From Simmondsia chinensis (Eukaryota > Streptophyta > Magnoliopsida > Caryophyllales > Simmondsiaceae), in the NCBI GenBank assembly GCA_018398585.1, contig JAGTTD010000001.1:39013938-39077937 (forward strand): a DNA stretch of 64,000 nucleotides, given 5' to 3'. A program made the translations under genes and the position numbers. Below the pieces are notes generated by a model. The model was not told the DNA's origin and did not search any database. It saw only the letters and a program-made list of their open reading frames with translations. How positions within the stretch are numbered: position 1 is the stretch's first letter; every line of letters starts with the position of its first letter. This document shows positions 58,180 to 64,000 of this stretch, piece by piece.

Positions 58180-58200
58180 CATTTTCTATCAATCAAACAA

Positions 58201-59358
58201 AGAAAAAAAAAAAAAAATTGATCTTGAAAATATTTTTTTTCCTTATTTTTCCTTGACTTCCAAACAATAAAAAAAGAAAGTTTTCCTTTATTTCCTTCCC
58301 TTCAACTTTTTTGCCTACATTTTATTATAATATTAATAAAAAAAGTTATCATGCCAGCTCTGCCAGTAGAAAATTAAGTCAGTAAGCTAGATAAGAGCCT
58401 TTTTATTAATAGGATAAAAGTTTAGGGATCTTTTTATTAAATAAAAAAGATCAATGTCTTTTTTATTATTTTAAAAAAAAATCACATATTAAAATATAAA
58501 TAATCTTATAATTTAACATCATGATAAGAAGGAAAAAAGGGAGGCGAGGTGGGGTGGGGAAGGGTGGATCTGGCAATCTATACTATATATTAATTACAAG
58601 CCACCCTCTCAAATGTTTTCAATCCTCATTTTTTAAATTCTAGGCCATCACCATACTTCCCATCCCTAAAGCCTCCACTTTTCCATCATTAAATTTTATG
58701 ACTATCACTTTGCCTTTTTTTTTTCCTTCAAAATTTTCAAAAAATATATAGTCCAAATACATAATAAAAATTAAAATTTAATTTAAAGTAAAATAAGAAC
58801 TAATCTATCCTTATTATTAGTTTGCAGTTACTTGCCTCATTAGATTTTATAGAACCCCAAAATTTTGATTTTTCAAAATATTTTAAAAGTAAAATTTACA
58901 AAATTTTCTTATTTTTGACAGTTTTATTATTATGAAATATATATTTTGATAATACAAAAAGGAAAAAGAGTAACAGTCAAAGAAAAATTCGTTTCTACAA
59001 AAAGATTATATGTAAATCAATTTTTTTTATTTTATAAGAAAATCTCTATTCAATTTACTTTAAAAAAATATAATGATGTTAGACATAAAAATTAAAGCAA
59101 AAGATTATATATTGTACACATAATTCATAAAATTTATAATTATTTCTTAAATAGGTAACAAAATGGGTCCTAGAATACTTTGTGCACTATATGTATATCA
59201 TATTATAATTACATCGAGATGAGCATGTAATATAAAAATTGTAAAAGTCTCATTGTAGATTTGGTTTCAAGTAACAAATAATGACTTAGAATATTTTTTA
59301 AATGTGTGCATTGGATGGAGAAAACAAACTAATATATATTTTGATCACATGTTTAGAC
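58201..59358. other. AT-rich stretch with a Helitron-like start motif
   Basis: A|TCTATACTATATATTAATTA at 58577 resembles 5' ends of plant Helitrons and recurs at 31605 and about 32577. No matching 3' hairpin-CTRR end was found. Otherwise nothing. Confidence 0.3.
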
Positions 59359-59370
59359 CATACAACAATA

Positions 59371-59440
59371 ACAAACTCATAAGATGTATACAGCTTTACC
59401 CCTTTATTGTGCTACCTTAAAGGGAGGGTGTGTCCAAGGA
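59371..59440 (-). mobile_element. Au-type SINE, left part (split by LTR element)
   Basis: ATGTATACAGCTTTACCCCT and TTAAAGGGAGGGTGTGTCCA match the reverse of the Au-type body. It continues at 62900-62915 after the LTR element. The whole SINE is flanked by CATACAACAATA (59359-59370) and CATACAAACAATA (62916-62928). Confidence 0.8.
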
Positions 59441-60749
59441 TGACACAAGTAAAAGGGGTATTAGTATAATAGTAGTTGTTGTAGGATAAATAATAGTGCA
59501 AATACTTGTATTAGATAATTAGTATAAATAGTGTGTTAGGGTTGTTAGGGAAGTTAAGTAAGACAATAACAAACTTCTCTTTCTCTTCTCATCTCCTCAT
59601 TCTACTTCTTTATCTCATCTTTTTTTTTTTTCCCCCGATAAGTGGCCACAAACGCCTTACAGAGCACGGCATTCCAAAAAAGGAATCCGACCCACCAAGC
59701 GGTGGCTGTAATAAGGGAACAAAAATCCAGAACAAAACGGGAAAAACAGACACCAAATACAACACAGAAAATCGGGACAACATCACACGAAACAGGAGGA
59801 GACTAGTAACTAGCAAGCCACCAATTGGATCCAAAGTAGAGACACACACAGCCACACCTCCCAACATGAGCAACAACCTCAAAAGGGTAGAAAACAGGAG
59901 AGGGAATTCCCCCCTCCCCTGCATTGCTAGCAAGGTACCGGGCATGGGACCAGACAGGAAGGGTACTGAGCCAACAACACAAGAAAGGGAAAGGAAAATT
60001 CAAATTGGCGGGTGAAGAGGTCAGGAAGCCTTTTGGGGAATTACATTGTCAGTGGGATAGAGGTATAGCAGGTGGTTCACATCAACGAAAATACAACGGA
60101 ACCCTACTAGACTAGTCCTACGGTTAAAATTGATGTTGGAACAGGAGAGGTACTAACACAGAGATGTTTTGTCTGGACCGGGGAAAAAAGCAAAAACAAC
60201 ATAAATAACGATAAAAAAAACAAAATAAAACACCCACTCGAGACACGGATAGGCACCAGGTGGGACAGGAGATGGGACCGACGGAGATGGAACTCACGGG
60301 ACCGGGATCAGGACAGGCGCAACCTCACGGCACCGGCAGCGAAGGAAGAACCACGGGTGTGGGGTTGGCCTCGGCGGCGTATGGGAGGCGGGAACCTGGC
60401 ATTCAACACAGTGGTGGAGAGGCGACGAAGAAGATGGATAGCGTAAGAGCCGAAGCGACGACCACTAAGACGGAGCGGTGGCGGAGGCGGTGGGGGCGGA
60501 AGGGAGACGAAGAGTCTCACTCCCCCCCAGATCGGGGTAGGGTGGATCTAGGGGTGGACAGGGATGAGTGTGGACGAAGATGGCCGCCGTCACAGCGGGA
60601 GGGGGGCGGCGGAGGGTAGTCGGGCGCGGTGGGGAGGAGGGGAAGACGAAAGGGGGCCCCCCATCATCCAGCCCCCCCCCCGGGGGAGGTTTTCACGCTA
60701 TCCCCAAACCTAAAACCTAATTTCGGATACAACTAAAATAGTTGTATCA
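59441..60749 (+). repeat. 5' LTR with insertion
   Basis: 59441-59620 and 60691-60749 together match the 262-bp 3' LTR. Confidence 0.88.
59621..60690 (-). mobile_element. GC-rich poly(A) retroposon of unknown type
   Basis: Poly(T) at its left edge, i.e. a minus-strand poly(A) tail after GTGGCCACTTATCGGGGG. The 5' side (60240-60690) is very GC-rich with CCG/CCACC repeats. No RT or other domain. It replaced about 10-17 bp of the LTR; no target duplication seen. Could be a LINE 5' region, a SINE-like element or a processed transcript. Confidence 0.65.
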
Positions 60750-60750
60750 T

Positions 60751-60764
60751 TTGGTATCAGAGCC
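60751..60764 (+). other. Primer binding site (Met tRNA)
   Basis: TTGGTATCAGAGCC one base after the 5' LTR. Confidence 0.88.
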
Positions 60765-60788
60765 GGCTACATGTTGCATTTTTTATCC

Positions 60789-60998
60789 ATGGCCGACGGT
60801 ACGCAAAGCAGTTCAGACCTGCGGCGGTTGGAAGCTTGGTTGGGTGACATCGAGAGCCAAGTTGAGGGGCGATTTCACGCAATTGATGAGCGCTTTCAAG
60901 TAGTACAATCTGATATTGCTTCGATCAAGCAGGAGCAATGTCAAATGATGGAGATTCTGCAGAACTTGCAGCGTCATCATCGACCTAGTGATGATGCT
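60789..60998 (+). CDS. gag-like N-terminus (coiled coil)
   Basis: ATG at 60789 right after the primer site gives MADGTQSSSDLRRLEAWLGD, then a heptad-patterned stretch (IESQVEGRFHAIDERFQ, IASIKQEQCQMMEIL). This resembles the start of gag in plant gypsy elements and is probably helical. It continues in frame into the RRM-like segment. No capsid core, zinc knuckle or enzyme follows, so it cannot drive its own transposition. Confidence 0.65.
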
Positions 60999-61250
60999 AC
61001 CCTCTTGATCAAAGTCACGAAGGTCTTTTATCCTATAACCAAAGATGTTCTTCATCAGGTATTCTCTCGTTTTGGTTACATTGCAAAACTTGAAGTCATC
61101 TCATCATCAATTCTTGAGGTAAAGCACACATCACATTTTCTTCCAGGCAAAATGCGTTTTCTGCTTTTTTGTTCAATGGAAGAGCTATATATGACCCTTG
61201 TTGTTACATGGATATTCAATTTCTCAATCTTGAGCCTCAAGTATATAATA
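60999..61250 (+). pseudogene. PTB-type RRM-like segment within the LTR element
   Basis: TLLIKVTKVFYPITKDVLHQ and VFSRFGYIAKLEV match the beginning of an RRM of plant polypyrimidine-tract-binding proteins (YPIT-x-x-VLHQVFS-x-x-G). After a frameshift near 61100-61140 a second frame reads SRQNAFSAF, FNGRAIYDPCCYMDIQFLNL, matching the end of the same RRM (GR-x-IYD-x-CC-x-x-DIQF-x-NL). PTB proteins bind CU-rich RNA and control splicing. The frameshift argues that this copy is broken or that a small intron-like piece is present; at 33 nt it is too short for a real intron. Capture from a host gene is inference. Confidence 0.75.
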
Positions 61251-61837
61251 TGAAACAACCTATTGGAGGGACACATGATGCCTCATCTAATTGTTATAAG
61301 CACAATATAATTGATGAAGTGAAATCAATTCATGTCAAGAATGATTTCTGCATTAAAAGTGGTAGTAAAATTTCAACAACACAAGCTGAAGATAAAGTTT
61401 CAACCTCTTATGATGAAATTGCCGAACTTCAACCTACACTTGAAGTTGTTGGAACCACATAGTTGAAGAAACATAAGCAAGTATTGATGGGCACTACCAA
61501 CATGGATTCAAGCATTAAGAGGGAAATTGAGAAGTCCGATAAATTAGAAATAAATGGATTCTTTGGAGTTTCTAGTGAAGATGAGATGGTAGAAGAGTTC
61601 AATTTGAGAAAAAATAGAAGCCCCTCGTCAACTAGAGGCATTTATTGTTTTTTGTGGCTCATTGATCGACAAACGAGCTAAGTTCTCTGAATTGGATCTC
61701 CCATTTGAATTTGTAGGTGGGAATTACGTTCCTACAATCACCTATGCTGTGACAGATAATGAGATTAAAGAAGTTGTTTGTCATTCATTTTGTTCTGATT
61801 TTGCGCTTATGGACAATCCTTCATCAAAGGCTGCAAT
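61251..61837 (+). pseudogene. Downstream frames of unknown origin
   Basis: 61251-61462 and 61463-61681 share a frame, separated by a TAG at 61460-61462; a shift leads to 61662-61837 (LDLPFEFVGGNYVPTITYAV). Acidic and polar; no domain recognised. The frame seems to resume after the MITE (62384-62516, LQNFVNQIFVFDPGGGEAFY). Confidence 0.5.
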
Positions 61838-62375
61838 TAAGGATGGCAATGGGGCGGGTAAAACCCGCTACCCGCGAGTACCCGCCCCGTTTGGGGCGGG
61901 TACGGGTATAAGTGGGGCGGGTAGTGGGTACGGGTTCGGTGTACCCGCCCCGTACCCGTCACGGGTATGGGGAGGGTACGGGTATAGTTTTGTACCCGCC
62001 CCGCCCCGTTCCACCTCATACCTGCCATACCCGCTTTATTTTGTACATAGTTAACCTTCAAATTAAAAAAATACGTGTTTAAATTCAATAACCCAAATTG
62101 TTTATTAATGTTGTAAAAAAAATATAATTAATTTTTAAAAGTAGTATTAAATACCTAATATGACCCGGTATAGATAATCGTTTTCTACGCACATTAGAGA
62201 GGGTACGGGGCGGGTAAATCATACCCGTCGGATACCCGCGGGTAATGGGGCGGGTGCGGGTATTCACTTCATACTTGTGGAGGGTAATGGGGCGGGTATG
62301 GGTATAGGATTTGGGTGGCGGGTACGGTATGGAGGAGACAACCCCCGTACCCACCCCACCCCATTGCCATCCCTA
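61838..62375. mobile_element. hAT-like MITE with GGGCGGGTACGGGTA interior
   Basis: Ends TAAGGATGGCAATGGGGCGG and, inverted, TAGGGATGGCAATGGGGTGG. Flanked by 8-bp GCTGCAAT (61830-61837) and GCTACAAT (62376-62383), one mismatch. 538 bp. Both arms are ladders of ACCCGCCCC/GGGTACGGGTA words around an AT-rich core. Confidence 0.9.
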
Positions 62376-62383
62376 GCTACAAT

Positions 62384-62516
62384 AGGATTTCATGAAGAGA
62401 TGTCTCAACTTCAAAACTTTGTCAACCAAATATTCGTCTTTGATCCCGGTGGTGGAGAAGCTTTTTACAGGGTCGATGCAGCAAATGAAAAACTAATCAA
62501 TGTTGTGCTAGGATAG
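62384..62516 (+). pseudogene. Last coding stretch of the LTR element
   Basis: Continues the interrupted frame after the MITE and ends at a TAG (62514-62516). Function unknown. Untranslated sequence and polypurine tract follow to 62632. Confidence 0.5.
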
Positions 62517-62632
62517 TGTGTTGTTTACTTTAGAGAGTATTATAGCGGTAGAACATTTGTGACATTCGATGTATTTTTTTCCTCCCTTTTCTTTTCACCC
62601 TTGAGGGCAAGGGTGTTTTGGCTGGGGAGTAA

Positions 62633-62894
62633 TGATACAAGTAAAAGATGTATTAGTATAATAGTAGTTGTAGTAGGATAAATAATAGTGCAAATACTTG
62701 TATTAGATAATTAGTATAAATAGTGTGTTAGGGTTGTTAGGGATGTTAAGCAAGACAATAACAAACTTCTCTCTCTCTCTCTCCTCATCTTCTCATTCTA
62801 CTTCTTCTACTTATTTATCTCATCTAACTCTCTTTCTTCAACCTATCCACAAACCTAGACCCTAACTTTGGATACCACTAAAATAGTTGTATCA
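62633..62894 (+). repeat. 3' LTR of the RRM-carrying element
   Basis: TGATACAAG to TTGTATCA, 262 bp, with TATAAATAGTG near 62714 and a CT-rich stretch. Confidence 0.92.
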
Positions 62895-62899
62895 AAGGA

Positions 62900-62915
62900 C
62901 CTCCAACTGAAAAAG
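62900..62915 (-). mobile_element. Au-type SINE, right part
   Basis: CCTCCAACTGAAAAAG continues the body cut at 59440 and ends at the target duplication CATACAAACAATA. Confidence 0.65.
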
Positions 62916-62928
62916 CATACAAACAATA

Positions 62929-63583
62929 GAACGGAGAGCATAAAGCAGCAATAGGTAATAAAGCGACAAAGCAACAAGCGGCGAAGCACATAGCACTGCG
63001 AGGTATGTTTAGACAATACATTAGCTCAAAAAATATGAATCAACTATTCATCGCACAGGAATTCGTTAGTATACATAAAATATAAAACTGACAAGGAAAA
63101 TACCCATTGGCAAATTGCAGAGGCTTCCTCACACATGTGAAACGAGGAGAGAGAGAGCGCTAGTGAGGAGGGAGAGAGGAGAGGGAGCGCGAGTCAGCAC
63201 AGCATTTGGGCCTCTGAATAATAAGTTCAAAATTGTGACTTCCGGGGTAAAAATTCAGAAATTCTTTTCTGGACTTTGGGAGAAAATGTGATTATAGAGA
63301 ATCACATTTTTCTTCCAATGTTTTGCCATAAACAAAGAAAATTTTGAAAACTACTTCTTAGAATTATATTTTTCTTATGAAACAAACAGAGTTTAAAAAT
63401 TATGTTTATGAAATCTTTTTCATACTTGATTTCATATTTTTTTTTAAATGGTTGGACAAAAAATAAAATTAGAAATAAGTAGTTGTTTCCAAAAACAAGT
63501 TTTGGTTTTTAGAAAAACAGAGCCAAAACATAAAGTAATGCCTAAACAGCTATTAGTTTATGCACTACGTATATACATATGCA

Positions 63584-63637
<54 letters not shown>

Positions 63638-64000
63638 TACATTTTGAGATCTATATTATTGATTTAGATCTAATGGTTCATACTTTCTCCTTTTATTTCT
63701 GACATTCTCACGTGAGTCATATGTCCTATATAATCCCAATTTTCATAATTTTAATTCATTTTCTCAGTATTCTCTTTTTTAAAAAATCAAATAGTTCCAT
63801 TCAAAAAAAAAAAAAAAATTCAAATAGTTCTTCCAATTCCCAAAGTATTTCATTTGGTTTTACAATCCATTTTCCCAAGTTCTTCCTCCCACAAATAACC
63901 TTCCACCATCATATCCATACTTACCAAATAATTTTAGTGGAAATTATAGTTCCGTATTTTATGACCAACAAAATCTTTGTGATTCATCTCAATCTCAATC
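62929..64000. other. AT-rich end of window
   Basis: No gene recognised; the 84-codon frame at 63448-63702 runs through a microsatellite and is spurious. GAGAGAGCG-rich stretch near 63148-63200. Confidence 0.5.
63587..63640. repeat. (TA)n(CA)n microsatellite
   Basis: About 18 TA units followed by 7 CA units. Confidence 0.9.

Larger units (their letters stand above)
59441..62894 (+). mobile_element. Non-autonomous LTR retrotransposon with PTB-like RRM segment
   Basis: Ends TGACACAAG and TTGTATCA; perfect 5-bp duplication AAGGA (59436-59440, 62895-62899). The LTRs match over their 260-bp core; the 5' one carries a 1.07-kb insertion. Met-tRNA primer site at 60751, polypurine tract GGCTGGGGAGTAA before 62633. 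The interior encodes a gag-like N-terminus fused to an RRM-like piece and no protease, RT or integrase; an hAT-like MITE interrupts it. Confidence 0.9.

Noticed and set aside
58577..58700. A complete Helitron
   Set aside because: Only a 5'-end-like motif is present; no hairpin-CTRR 3' end and no Rep/helicase frame.
60260..60619. 119-codon GC-rich frame
   Set aside because: Low-complexity translation of the GC-rich insert; no domain and no homologous pattern.
61094..61134. A tiny intron (GTAAAGCAC...TTCCAG) inside the RRM-like segment
   Set aside because: About 33 nt is below the minimal plant intron size; a frameshift is simpler.
1..64000. CRISPR array, operons, bacterial-type systems
   Set aside because: Spliced plant gene and plant retroelements throughout; no regularly spaced repeats.

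Overview
The window is nuclear DNA from a flowering plant, most likely a eudicot. It is AT-rich and packed with Ty1/copia and Ty3/gypsy LTR retrotransposons primed by initiator-Met tRNA (TGGTATCAGAGC sites), plant L1-type LINEs, SINEs with the Au-type 3' body, and hAT- and Mutator-like MITEs. It holds one intact spliced host gene. No prokaryotic signature, CRISPR array, tRNA gene or functional rRNA gene was seen.

Layout. 0-18 kb is a retrotransposon block: a degenerate full-length copia element (9-4971, +), a 5S-less Au-type SINE (5.54-5.78 kb), a heavily broken gypsy element (6967-12170, +), and a second copia element of the same family as the first (12794-18084, -) with an unusual LTR-internal-LTR-partial internal structure. 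19.57-31.02 kb is a KANADI gene on the minus strand. I assembled six exons with consistent splice sites and phases (1194 nt, 397 codons plus stop); the protein looks like KAN2, a GARP transcription factor of organ polarity. Its two 3.6-kb introns and its shorter ones hold MITEs, short LINE tails and a 5S-rRNA-derived SINE. 31.5-36 kb is a cluster of MITEs (Mutator-like with 9-bp target duplications, foldbacks) plus a second 5S-SINE.

39.7-54.6 kb is a nested retroelement zone: a gypsy derivative with a large internal deletion, a minus-strand LINE split by a 2.0-kb non-autonomous LTR element, an isolated LTR with adjoining internal sequence, a copia remnant split by a SINE, a plus-strand LINE whose two ORFs overlap by ATGA, and another copia remnant. 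57.9 kb carries the most complete 5S-SINE. 59.36-62.93 kb is a four-part nest: a SINE is split by an LTR element, whose 5' LTR carries a GC-rich poly(A) retroposon and whose internal region carries an hAT-like MITE. That LTR element also encodes a gag-like coiled coil joined to a piece resembling an RRM of polypyrimidine-tract-binding proteins.

The strongest leads are (1) a SINE family in which a nearly complete 5S rRNA is fused to the Au-type 3' body, with three copies flanked by long target-site duplications and the same 3' body found behind other heads; (2) the LTR element with an apparently captured PTB-type RRM; and (3) the copia unit flanked by a 5-bp duplication although one of its ends lies inside pol. 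The retroelement reading frames are mostly broken, so the KANADI gene is the only host gene I can defend.
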